Origin: Paraburkholderia piptadeniae
Lineage (GTDB): Bacteria; Pseudomonadota; Gammaproteobacteria; Burkholderiales; Burkholderiaceae
Length of the DNA stretch: 64,000 nucleotides
Reading direction: 5' to 3'
Assembly (NCBI RefSeq): GCF_900007165.1
Contig: NZ_CYGY02000062.1
Span: forward strand, 1 to 64,000
The stretch's first letter is position 1, and every line of letters begins with the position of its first letter. The notes beneath the pieces are model-generated. The model did not search any database and was not told where the DNA came from. It saw only the letters and a list, made by a program, of their open reading frames with translations. This document shows positions 9,084 through 17,073 of the stretch, one piece after another. The position numbers were made by a program, and so were the translations under genes.

Positions 9084-10076
9084 TCAAGGCAAAGCATTCT
9101 CCCGCGTCGTACTCACCACTCCGCCAGCACTGGAACGTACCGGCCTGCGATCATCGCGCGGGCTTGCTCCAAACCGCGCCCGATACGTGCGCGAGAAGTG
9201 CGATGGCGATTCGAAGCCACACGCGACACAGATCGCCGTAATCGACATATCCGTTTGCCGCAAAAGCTCTCTCGCGCGATCGAGTCGCAATTGCAGATAG
9301 AAATGCGTCGGCGTGTCCTTGAGCGACGAGCAGAAGAGCCGTTCCAGCTGTCTTCGCGTGACGCCGATTTCCTGCGCAAGGTCGGCGGGTGTCAGCGGCT
9401 CTTCCATATTCTGTTCCATCACGCCGATCACCTGAATCAGCTTGCGGTTGTGCACGCCATAACGCGCGGCAATTTCCATTCGCTGATGATCGGAGCGCTG
9501 ACGTATGCGGCTCACCACGAACTGCTCGGAGATCGACGAAGCGAGCGCCGCGCCGTGACTGCGCGAAATGAGGTCGAGCATCATGTCGATCGATGCCGTG
9601 CCGCCCGCGCACGTAATGCGCCGCTCGCCGATTTCGAATAGCTCTTCGCTCGCCTCGACGGTGGGATAGCGCTCGCGAAACGCGGAGAGCGCTTCCCAAT
9701 GCAAGGTCACGCTGTCGGTTGGGCGCAGCAGGCCCGCTTCCGCGAGGATGAACGCGCCTGTATCGATGCCACCGAGCGTCGCGTGCGCGCGGTCGAGACG
9801 CTTGAGCCAGTCGCCGAGCGCACGGCTATAGCACACAAGCGGCTCGAAACCCGCGACGACGAAGACCGTTTGCGCGTGGTCGACATTGCCGAACGCGCTT
9901 TCCGCATTCAGCGAAATGCCGTTGCTCGCGGCGACGGGCGCACCGTCCACGCTCAGTATGTGCCAGCGATACAGGTTCTCGCGAAAGCGGTTCGCGACGC
10001 GCAAAGGCTCGATGGCCGACATGAAGCCGATGGCCGAAAAGCCCGGCAGCAGCAGAAACGAAATGTCTTCGGGCAT
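9084..10076 (-). CDS. cdhR: GlxA-family (DJ-1-like plus AraC HTH) regulator of carnitine catabolism
   Basis: A 330-residue regulator. An N-terminal class I glutamine-amidotransferase-like/DJ-1 domain (residues 5-170, FLLLPGFSAIGFMSAIEPL) is joined to a C-terminal AraC double helix-turn-helix (about 215-315, with LTPADLAQEIGVTRRQLERLF and ESPSHFSRTYRARFGASP). This is the architecture of GbdR and CdhR, activators of betaine and carnitine genes in Pseudomonas. It is divergent from a caiX-cdhC-cdhA-cdhB gene row in the same order known for the Pseudomonas carnitine locus, so CdhR is the best assignment. GbdR is the alternative. Confidence 0.82.
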   Translation of the reverse strand: MPEDISFLLLPGFSAIGFMSAIEPLRVANRFRENLYRWHILSVDGAPVAASNGISLNAESAFGNVDHAQTVFVVAGFEPLVCYSRALGDWLKRLDRAHATLGGIDTGAFILAEAGLLRPTDSVTLHWEALSAFRERYPTVEASEELFEIGERRITCAGGTASIDMMLDLISRSHGAALASSISEQFVVSRIRQRSDHQRMEIAARYGVHNRKLIQVIGVMEQNMEEPLTPADLAQEIGVTRRQLERLFCSSLKDTPTHFYLQLRLDRARELLRQTDMSITAICVACGFESPSHFSRTYRARFGASPRDDRRPVRSSAGGVVSTTRENALP

Positions 10077-10400
10077 CGCTCGATCTTCTCGATCTCAGGT
10101 GAAGCGGATTCGTCGAATCCGGCGAGCGTAGCAAGTGCCATGCTATGCGGCAAGCCGCGCCAAAAATCGCGCGTCGCGATTGCGCGGCGCACAAATGAGC
10201 GCAGACCGCGCGCACAGCAAGTTGCATGCTGGTTTTCCCTCATGGTCGCGCGCAAGCAAGAACGGGTCGCTGGCGGTCGATTTTGGGGAAATATGGGCCT
10301 GTACCTTTGCTTCACACCAGTTGTTTTCGGGTCGTCTCACTAGCCGCCCATATCGTGGGCGTTACAGGACACGCTGCGAATCGTGTCGAAGGGGATCGTC
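10077..10400. promoter_or_regulatory. divergent regulatory region between cdhR and caiX
   Basis: A 324-base gene-free stretch separating the regulator from the catabolic operon. It should hold both promoters and the regulator operator. AT-richer sequence lies around 10260-10330 (GGGAAATATGGGC and the TTGTTTTCGGG region), a plausible promoter for the plus-strand operon. I see no unambiguous long palindrome. Confidence 0.4.
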
Positions 10401-11363
10401 ATGAAGTTGCGCATCAAAGTCGTTACCGCATGTATTGCCGGCCTTGTCACGGGCCTTCTTGCGACGCTGTCGCAGCCCGCGCTCGCGCAGGACCCGCCGA
10501 GTTGCCGCGCCGTCCATTTCGCCGACATCGGCTGGACCGATATCACATCGACGACGGCGCTCGCGTCGACGGTATTCGAAGGGCTCGGTTATCAGCCCGT
10601 GACGACGGTGGCCTCGGTGCCGATTTCATTTGCCGGACTGAAGAGCAAGCAGCTCGACGTTTCGCTCGGATACTGGTGGCCCGTGCAGGAAAAAGCGATC
10701 GCGCCGTTCGTCGAGTCGAAATCGATCAACGTATTGCAGCCGCCGAATCTGACGGGTGCGAAAGCCACGTTTGCCGTGCCGACCTATGAATACGACGCGG
10801 GACTCAAGACCTTTGCCGATATCGCAAAGCATCGCGCGGAACTCGACGGCAAGATCTACGGCATCGAGCCGGGCAGCAGCGCGAATGCCGCGATCCAGAA
10901 GATGATTGCGACCAATCAGTTCGGTCTCGGCGGTTTCAAGCTGGTCGAATCGAGTGAAGCGGGCATGCTCGTCACTGTCGAGCGTGCGGTGCGCGAGAAG
11001 AAATGGGTCGTTTTTCTCGGCTGGCAGCCGCATCCGATGAACATTCAGATCGACATGAAGTACCTGAGCGGCAGCGAAGGCGTATTCGGTCCCAACGACG
11101 GTGAAGCGCGCGTCTACACGCTGACGTCGCCCGACTTCCTGACGCGTTGCCCGAATGCCGGAAAGCTTGTCAGCAATCTTCGCTTTACGACGCAAATTGA
11201 AAACGTCGTGATGCAGTCGGTGATGAAGAAGGAGAAGCCTTCCGATGTCGCGAAGGCCTATCTGAAACAGAACCCGCAAGTGCTCGATCAATGGCTGGCC
11301 GGCGTAAAGACGTATGACGGCAAGGACGGTTTGCCCGCCGTCAAGGCTTATCTGGGTCTTTAA
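10401..11363 (+). CDS. caiX: carnitine-type ABC transporter substrate-binding protein
   Basis: A 320-residue periplasmic binding protein paralogous to the one at 6685. The signal peptide is residues 1-30 (ending ALAQ), and the mature N-terminus reads DPPSCRAVHFADIGWTD with C35. Shared blocks include GKIYGIEPG, VESSEAGML and the W-containing GWQPHPMN segment. The start at 10401 has AAGGGG eight bases upstream and is better than the one 18 bases earlier. It is the first gene of the carnitine unit, as caiX is in Pseudomonas. The carnitine ligand is inferred from context. No permease or ATPase follows. Confidence 0.85.
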   Translation: MKLRIKVVTACIAGLVTGLLATLSQPALAQDPPSCRAVHFADIGWTDITSTTALASTVFEGLGYQPVTTVASVPISFAGLKSKQLDVSLGYWWPVQEKAIAPFVESKSINVLQPPNLTGAKATFAVPTYEYDAGLKTFADIAKHRAELDGKIYGIEPGSSANAAIQKMIATNQFGLGGFKLVESSEAGMLVTVERAVREKKWVVFLGWQPHPMNIQIDMKYLSGSEGVFGPNDGEARVYTLTSPDFLTRCPNAGKLVSNLRFTTQIENVVMQSVMKKEKPSDVAKAYLKQNPQVLDQWLAGVKTYDGKDGLPAVKAYLGL

Positions 11364-11459
11364 GCGAATGTTTTTAAGGCTCGACTCCTAAAGCTCGGTC
11401 TTTAGATGCGACAAGTACTTTCCATTCCGACTCTTTAGTTCTAACAGGAATTTGCACGC

Positions 11460-12389
11460 ATGAACCATGAAGTGATCGTGACCTGCGCCGTCACGGGTGC
11501 AGGCGACACCGTCGGCAAGCATCCCGCCATTCCCGTCACGCCGAAACAGATCGCCGATGCGGCGATCGAAGCCGCGAAAGCGGGCGCTACGGTTGCGCAC
11601 TGCCATGTGCGCGATCCGAAAACGGGACGCGGCAGCCGCGACCCGAATCTGTATCGGGAAGTCGTCGACCGCATTCGCTCGGCGAACACGGACGTCATCA
11701 TCAATCTGACGGCGGGCATGGGTGGCGATCTGGAGATCGGGCCCGGCGAAGATCCGATGCGCTTCGGCGCGAATACCGATCTCGTGGGCGGGCTGACGCG
11801 TCTTGCGCACGTGGAAGAACTGTTGCCGGAGATCTGCACGCTCGATTGCGGCACGCTCAATTTTGGCGACGGCGACTATATCTACGTATCGACGCCCGCT
11901 CAATTGCGTGCGGGCGCAAAGCGCATTCAGGAATTGGGCGTAAAGCCCGAACTGGAGATCTTCGATACGGGTCATTTGTGGTTCGCCAGGCAATTGCTCA
12001 AGGAAGGGCTGCTCGATGCGCCGCCGCTGTTCCAGTTGTGTCTCGGCATTCCGTGGGGCGCGCCCGCCGATACGACGACGATGAAAGCGATGGTCGACAA
12101 CTTGCCGGGCGGCGCGCAATGGGCGGGCTTCGGCATCGGGCGCATGCAGATGCCGATGGTCGCGCAAGCGATGCTGCTGGGCGGCCACGTGCGCGTCGGT
12201 CTCGAAGACAACATCTGGTTGGACAAGGGTGTTCCCGCGAGCAACGGTTCGCTCGTCACGCGTGCGGTCGAGATCATCGAGCGATTGGGCGGCCGCGCGC
12301 TCACGCCCGCCGAAGGTCGCAAGAAGCTCGGCTTGCCGGCGCGCGGCGAACGGCTGCTCGAAAAGCGCGCCGTCGAACAGTTCGCGTGA
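11460..12389 (+). CDS. cdhC: 3-dehydrocarnitine cleavage enzyme (BKACE/DUF849 family)
   Basis: A 309-residue beta-keto acid cleavage enzyme. In the carnitine pathway this family condenses 3-dehydrocarnitine with acetyl-CoA to give betainyl-CoA and acetoacetate. The zinc-binding HCH motif is at H47 and H49 (ATVAHCHVRDP), and the family GLEDN motif with E249 is present near the C-terminus. Length and fold match the TIM-barrel family. It lies 96 bases after the caiX-like gene and is followed by a carnitine dehydrogenase-like gene, which selects this substrate over 3-keto-5-aminohexanoate or other beta-keto acids. Confidence 0.88.
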   Translation: MNHEVIVTCAVTGAGDTVGKHPAIPVTPKQIADAAIEAAKAGATVAHCHVRDPKTGRGSRDPNLYREVVDRIRSANTDVIINLTAGMGGDLEIGPGEDPMRFGANTDLVGGLTRLAHVEELLPEICTLDCGTLNFGDGDYIYVSTPAQLRAGAKRIQELGVKPELEIFDTGHLWFARQLLKEGLLDAPPLFQLCLGIPWGAPADTTTMKAMVDNLPGGAQWAGFGIGRMQMPMVAQAMLLGGHVRVGLEDNIWLDKGVPASNGSLVTRAVEIIERLGGRALTPAEGRKKLGLPARGERLLEKRAVEQFA

Positions 12390-12431
12390 AGTTCAGATAA
12401 GGCTTTGCACAATTACAGAGGATCGTCGGCA

Positions 12432-13397
12432 ATGGCAGTCATCACCAACATCAAGACATTTGCGGCAATCGGCGCTGGCGTGATCGGCAGCGGCTGGGTT
12501 GCGCGCGCGCTCGCGCACGGGCTCGACGTAGTTGCGTGGGACCCGGCTCCGGGCGCGGAGAAACAGTTGCGCGACAACGTCGCGAACGCGTGGCCCGCGC
12601 TGGAACGCGTCGGGCTTGCAGAAGGTGCTTCGCAGGATCGCCTGCGTTTCGTGACGACGATCGAGGCGTGCGTCGCGGATGCCGACTTCATTCAGGAGAG
12701 CGCGCCCGAGCGCGAAGAGCTGAAGCTCGCGCTGCACGAGCAGATCAGCCGCGCGGCGAAGCCGGATGCGATCATCGCGTCGTCGACGTCGGGGCTGTTG
12801 CCGACCGACTTCTATGCACGTGCATTGCATCCCGAGCGCTGCATCGTCGGGCATCCGTTCAATCCCGTGTATCTGTTGCCGCTCGTCGAAGTGGTGGGCG
12901 GCGGGTGCACGGCGCCTTCGACCATCGATGCGGCATCGGGCATCTACCGTTCGCTCGGCATGCGGCCGCTGCATGTGCGCAAGGAAGTGCCCGGCTTTAT
13001 CGCCGACCGTTTGCTCGAAGCGCTATGGCGCGAGGCGCTGCATCTCGTCGACGAAGGCGTCGCGACGACGGGCGAAATCGACGATGCGATCCGCTTTGGC
13101 GCGGGCATCCGCTGGTCGTTCATGGGGACCTTCCTCACATATACGCTTGCAGGCGGCGACGCGGGCATGCGCCATTTCATGCAGCAATTCGGGCCCGCGC
13201 TCGAATTGCCGTGGACCAAGCTCGTCGCGCCGAAGCTGACGGATGGGCTGATCGATCGCGTCGTCGAGGGCACGGCGGAGCAGCTCGGTCCGCGCTCGAT
13301 CAAGCAGCTGGAACGCTATCGCGACGACTGCATCACGAACGTGCTGTCCGCGATCGCCGACGCGAAAGCGCGGCACGGCTTGCATCCCGACGAATAA
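12432..13397 (+). CDS. cdhA: L-carnitine dehydrogenase
   Basis: A 321-residue enzyme of the 3-hydroxyacyl-CoA dehydrogenase family. It has an N-terminal Rossmann motif GAGVIG at 14-19 and the catalytic-region GHPFNPVYLLPLVEVV with His141. It is expected to oxidise L-carnitine to 3-dehydrocarnitine with NAD. The C-terminal helical domain (GFIADRLLEALWREALHLV) is typical. AGAGGA lies nine bases before the chosen start. The short length without crotonase domain, and its position between cdhC- and cdhB-like genes, favour carnitine dehydrogenase over a fatty-acid enzyme. Confidence 0.9.
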   Translation: MAVITNIKTFAAIGAGVIGSGWVARALAHGLDVVAWDPAPGAEKQLRDNVANAWPALERVGLAEGASQDRLRFVTTIEACVADADFIQESAPEREELKLALHEQISRAAKPDAIIASSTSGLLPTDFYARALHPERCIVGHPFNPVYLLPLVEVVGGGCTAPSTIDAASGIYRSLGMRPLHVRKEVPGFIADRLLEALWREALHLVDEGVATTGEIDDAIRFGAGIRWSFMGTFLTYTLAGGDAGMRHFMQQFGPALELPWTKLVAPKLTDGLIDRVVEGTAEQLGPRSIKQLERYRDDCITNVLSAIADAKARHGLHPDE

Positions 13398-13485
13398 CGT
13401 CGCGTAATATGGCTGCACGCGCGGGGCATCGGTGCGAGATGCCCCGCGCGCACGAACATCGTTCAACGCGACGGAGACAATCGCC

Positions 13486-13977
13486 ATGCCGCGACACGCG
13501 GAACTGCCTGCGTATCACGACGTCGTGCGCGCCGAATGGGTCGACTACAACGGCCATCTGCGCGACGCGTTCTATATGCTGATCTTCAGCTTCGCCACCG
13601 ATGCGCTGATCGATCAGATCGGTCTCGACGACTCCGTGCGCAAGGCGCGCGGCCGCTCGATCTATACGCTCGAAGCGCACATCAACTATCTGCACGAAAT
13701 CAAGGAAGGCGCGCAAGTGCGAGTCGAGATGCGCGTGCTCGCGCACGACGCAAAGCGCATGCACCTCTACGTCGAAATGTTCGCGGATGACGGCGGCGAA
13801 CCCGTCGCGGCGGGCGAACAGATGCTGCTGCACGTCGATACGAGCGGGCCGCGTTCCGCTGTGTTCGACAGCGATGTCGAGGCGCGCGTGCGTGCGCTCG
13901 TCGATGCGCAAGCCGCGTTGCCCCCTGCGCAATACGCCGGCCGTGTGATCGGTTTGCCTGCGCAGACCCGCAAGTGA
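13486..13977 (+). CDS. cdhB: thioesterase, betainyl-CoA type
   Basis: A 163-residue hot-dog-fold thioesterase (VRAEWVDYNGHLRDAFYM near the N-terminus, the 4HBT-type VDYNGH catalytic block). In the carnitine pathway the partner thioesterase hydrolyses betainyl-CoA to glycine betaine and CoA. The start at 13486 has ACGGAGA about eight bases upstream. It is the fourth member of the caiX-cdhC-cdhA-cdhB row. In some genomes it is fused to the dehydrogenase, but here it is separate with an 88-base gap. Confidence 0.85.
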   Translation: MPRHAELPAYHDVVRAEWVDYNGHLRDAFYMLIFSFATDALIDQIGLDDSVRKARGRSIYTLEAHINYLHEIKEGAQVRVEMRVLAHDAKRMHLYVEMFADDGGEPVAAGEQMLLHVDTSGPRSAVFDSDVEARVRALVDAQAALPPAQYAGRVIGLPAQTRK

Positions 13978-14029
13978 TGCGTCGGCATTCGCAGGCATAA
14001 TCGGGCAACGCACAAACGGAGTGCACGTC

Positions 14030-15040
14030 ATGCTCGAACCTGAAATCGTGGCATTCGTCGAACGGACGAAAGCGCTTTATCCGGGCGACCGCTCGGCATC
14101 GACGGTCGTCGAGCAGCGGGCGATGTACGAGCGTCTCGCCGCCGCATTCACGCCGCCATTGCCCGATGGCGTGCGCGCGCACGATGCGCCGTTCACGTCG
14201 CCCGATGGACACACTTGCATGCTGCGCCTGTATGCGCCTGCCCAACGTGAGCGGTGCGAGCGGTCGCCGGGCACGGTGCTCTATTTTCACGGCGGGGGAT
14301 TCGTGGTCGGCTCGCTCGCGAGTCACGAATTGATCACTGCGCGCATCGTGGCGGATACGGGCCTGTGCCTAATCGCCGTCGATTACAGGCTTGCGCCTGA
14401 ACATCCCGCGCCCGCTGCTCACGACGATTGCCTTGCCGTCACGCGCGCCGCGCTCGATGGGCGCTTGCCGTTCGGTCCGCTGCCGACGTCGCTGCAACTC
14501 GCGGGCGACAGCGCGGGCGCGACGCTCGCGGCGAGTGTTGCGATGCGGTTGCGCGACGAAGGGGTGAAGGGCGTACGCGGTCTCGCGCTGGTTTATCCGA
14601 TGCTCGGTGTCGAACCGCAATCGCCCGCGCGCGAGACGGAAGCCGAAGCGCCGATGCTCACGCTCGCCGACGTGCGGCGCTACAGCGCGTTGTATTGGGG
14701 CGATGAGGCGGGCAACGAAGCGGATCGAGCGGACGGAGCGAACGGCAGCATCGGCGGCATGCGCGCGAGCGTTTCTGCGCGTATAGCGTGGACGATTCCG
14801 CTCGAAGCATCACGTTATGATGGATTGCCGCCGACGCTTGCGATCGGCGTCGAGCACGATCCGTTGCGCGACGATGCGCGCGTGTTCGCCGAACGCATCC
14901 GCGCGGCGGGCGGGCAAGCGCATGCGCCCGTCGGCAAGGGCCTTGTGCACGGCTCGTGGCGCGCGCTGGCGACGAGTCCCGGCGTGCGATGGATGCATGG
15001 CGAGGTGTGCCGCTTCCTGGCCGACCACGCAGCGGGCTAG
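14030..15040 (+). CDS. alpha/beta hydrolase (HSL/acetyl esterase family)
   Basis: A 336-residue serine hydrolase of the hormone-sensitive-lipase family. It shows the oxyanion-hole motif FHGGGF, the nucleophile elbow GDSAG and the downstream VEHDPLRDD and H (LVHGSW) blocks for the Asp and His. GGAG lies eight bases before the ATG at 14030. A GTG nine bases earlier is less well placed. As the last gene of the carnitine unit it could release carnitine from short O-acylcarnitines, which is inference from position. A general esterase remains possible. A short Ala/Gly/Asp-rich insertion (around residue 225-240) precedes the C-terminal part. Confidence 0.82.
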   Translation: MLEPEIVAFVERTKALYPGDRSASTVVEQRAMYERLAAAFTPPLPDGVRAHDAPFTSPDGHTCMLRLYAPAQRERCERSPGTVLYFHGGGFVVGSLASHELITARIVADTGLCLIAVDYRLAPEHPAPAAHDDCLAVTRAALDGRLPFGPLPTSLQLAGDSAGATLAASVAMRLRDEGVKGVRGLALVYPMLGVEPQSPARETEAEAPMLTLADVRRYSALYWGDEAGNEADRADGANGSIGGMRASVSARIAWTIPLEASRYDGLPPTLAIGVEHDPLRDDARVFAERIRAAGGQAHAPVGKGLVHGSWRALATSPGVRWMHGEVCRFLADHAAG

Positions 15041-15139
15041 CAGATGCAACAACAGCCTGTCGCACGCGATCCTTTCGCGTGCTATGCCGCTCGTTCTGCC
15101 CAGGAACCCTTTGCGTTCGATTGTTGCCAGAAACCTCGG

Positions 15140-15454
15140 TTATGCGGCGAGCGCGTGTTCGAGTTCTTCCGCCGCGAGCGCGTGTTCGAGCACTTCGGCC
15201 GCGATCATCGCGGATGCATTGGCGGGAGCCGGGCGCTCGGCCGGCTTGAAGACGGCGTCGCCGCGGCGGATCTTGCGGCGCGATACGGCGCAGGTGCCGG
15301 ACGAGTGCGCCGAGCGGCGGCGCCAGCGCTGCTCGCCGTAGTGACAGCGGCCCGGCTCGATCCAGCGAATGATTAGCGTTGTGTCAGAGTGCTCGAGTAT
15401 CTCGATGCGCAACCCGTCGGCGCCCATCAACGGTAAACACTCCAAGGTCGTCAT
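15140..15454 (-). CDS. DUF3331 domain protein
   Basis: A 104-residue cytosolic protein of the DUF3331 family, which I know chiefly from Burkholderia relatives. It contains the family block W-x-E-P-G-R-C-x-Y-G-E-Q-x-W followed by GTCAVSRRKIRRGDAVFKP, with two cysteines that could bind metal. The start at 15454 has ACGGAG seven bases upstream. The C-terminus ends in a direct repeat of nine residues, (EVLEHALAA)(EELEHALAA), encoded by a 27-base tandem repeat. Function is unknown. Confidence 0.8.
   Translation of the reverse strand: MTTLECLPLMGADGLRIEILEHSDTTLIIRWIEPGRCHYGEQRWRRRSAHSSGTCAVSRRKIRRGDAVFKPAERPAPANASAMIAAEVLEHALAAEELEHALAA
15144..15197. repeat. 27-bp tandem repeat, two copies, at the 3' end of the DUF3331 gene
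   Basis: Positions 15144-15170 and 15171-15197 are near-identical 27-base units beginning GCGGCGAGCGCGTGTTCGAG. They differ at a few positions and add two copies of a 9-residue Ala/Glu/Leu unit to the protein C-terminus. Confidence 0.85.
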
Positions 15455-15885
15455 GGTCGGCTCCGTAGTTGTGGTGTGTGCCGAATTTAGTCCCGCGCGC
15501 GCGTGAGAGCCATTGTGCCTGCGTAGAAACACTGTTCCCGATTCCGCAATAATCAGATGGCGGGTATGTACGCGGACGGTAATAGGCCGCTTTGCGGGCC
15601 GTAATCGCCATTACACGCAAATCTGCAACGAACTGTTGTATCAGTGGCGGAAAAGGGCGGGATCGCTGGGCGGCGTGGATGGGCGTGCGCGGCATCCCTT
15701 ATGATGTGCGCCTCGACAGGCGAGCGGCGCGCAGGCGGCAGGCTCGAAGCAGGTATCCCGCGTGCTTGCCGCCGATGGTCCGTGCCGGGTCCGTCATCCG
15801 GGTCCGTCATCTATTCGCGCTATCTTTGAGCGCGCAGGCGGCTCATGCGGGCAGCCCATGCAGTCCGCTCATTCTACGAGGTCAC
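15455..15885. other. intergenic region between divergent DUF3331 and AI-2E family genes
   Basis: A 431-base stretch without a convincing gene. It must contain the promoters of both flanking genes. Short open frames here lack ribosome binding sites and codon bias. A direct repeat of the word GGGTCCGTCAT occurs near 15786-15811 (CCGGGTCCGTCATC twice in a row). Confidence 0.4.
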
Positions 15886-16971
15886 ATGAATCAACGTCCG
15901 CCAGATGTCCCATCCGGGACCGACACGCCCGATCGCCGAAAGATGCAGCGCGTGGCCTCGGCCACGCTCTATGCCGTGATGGTGGTGCTGGCGATCTGGG
16001 TGATACGCGATTTCGTGCCCGCGATCGCGTGGGCTTGCGTGATCGCGATTGCACTGTGGCCGGCATTTCATCGGGTCGAACAACACGACGTCTTCAAGGG
16101 ACGCACGACGCTGATCGCGACCGTGCTGACCATCGTCATCGGGTTGCTGTTTCTGTTGCCCGTCGGGATCGGCATCGCGCAGGCCGCCAACGAAGCGCAC
16201 GATGTGATCGAGTGGTTACGCACTGTGCACGAGAACGGCGTTCCCGTGCCGGATTTCGTGCAGCATCTGCCGTTCGGCGCGGCGCAGATCGGCGCGTGGT
16301 GGGAGGCGAATCTCGCGCAGCCGCTGCGCGACTCGCCCGCGATGAAAGGCCTGCACGGCGACGCCGTCGTGACGTTCGGCCGGCATTTCGGCGCGCGAGC
16401 CGCGCATGCGCTGATGCTGTTCGGCTTCATGCTCGTCACGCTGTTCGTGATCTTCCAGGCAGGCCCGAGGCTGTCCGGCTCGCTGATGAAGGGCGTCCAG
16501 CGCGCGTTCGGCCACGAAGGCCAGCATCTCGTCGAGCGGATGGCGTCGGCCGTGCGCGGGACGGTGTCGGGGCTCGTCGTGGTCGGCATCGGCGAGGGCG
16601 CACTGCTTTTCGTCGCATACATGTTGACGGGCGTGCCGCACGCAGCACTGCTCGGATTCATCACAGCGATCGCCGCGATGCTGCCGTTTTGCGCCCCCGT
16701 CGTGTTCTGCGGCGCGGCGCTGTGGCTCTTCATCATCCAGGGGACGATCGTCCCGGCGATTGTGCTTGCCGTGTTCGGCTTTATCGTCGTGTTCGTGGCC
16801 GAGCACTTCGTGCGCCCTATGCTGATCGGCAATTCGACGCGGTTGCCGTTTCTGCTGGTACTGTTCGGGATTCTCGGTGGCGCGGAAACGTTCGGCCTGC
16901 TGGGTCTGTTCGTCGGCCCCGCGCTGATGACGGTGCTGATGGTGCTGTGGACCGAGTGGATCGAGCGCTGA
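15886..16971 (+). CDS. AI-2E family transporter (YdiK/PerM-like)
   Basis: A 361-residue integral membrane protein of the AI-2E transporter superfamily, with about seven to eight membrane segments. A large soluble insert (about residues 95-165) lies between helices, and the C-terminal block GLLGLFVGPALMTVLMVLW is the family hallmark. The start at 15886 follows TACGAGG and leads into a short hydrophilic N-terminus. Members transport quorum signals or act as sodium/proton antiporters. The substrate here is unknown. Confidence 0.88.
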   Translation: MNQRPPDVPSGTDTPDRRKMQRVASATLYAVMVVLAIWVIRDFVPAIAWACVIAIALWPAFHRVEQHDVFKGRTTLIATVLTIVIGLLFLLPVGIGIAQAANEAHDVIEWLRTVHENGVPVPDFVQHLPFGAAQIGAWWEANLAQPLRDSPAMKGLHGDAVVTFGRHFGARAAHALMLFGFMLVTLFVIFQAGPRLSGSLMKGVQRAFGHEGQHLVERMASAVRGTVSGLVVVGIGEGALLFVAYMLTGVPHAALLGFITAIAAMLPFCAPVVFCGAALWLFIIQGTIVPAIVLAVFGFIVVFVAEHFVRPMLIGNSTRLPFLLVLFGILGGAETFGLLGLFVGPALMTVLMVLWTEWIER

Positions 16972-17073
16972 TCCACTGATTCGCTTTTGCGTTTATGCGC
17001 TGTTACGGCGCGTGGCAGCGCGTTCGTGATAGCGCTTCGAACGGTGGCTTGCGTGAACGGCTGATCGGCCCGA

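Noticed and set aside
10383..10400. Earlier start for the caiX-like binding protein
   Set aside because: It lacks a ribosome binding site, whereas the ATG at 10401 has AAGGGG at proper spacing and begins the signal peptide.
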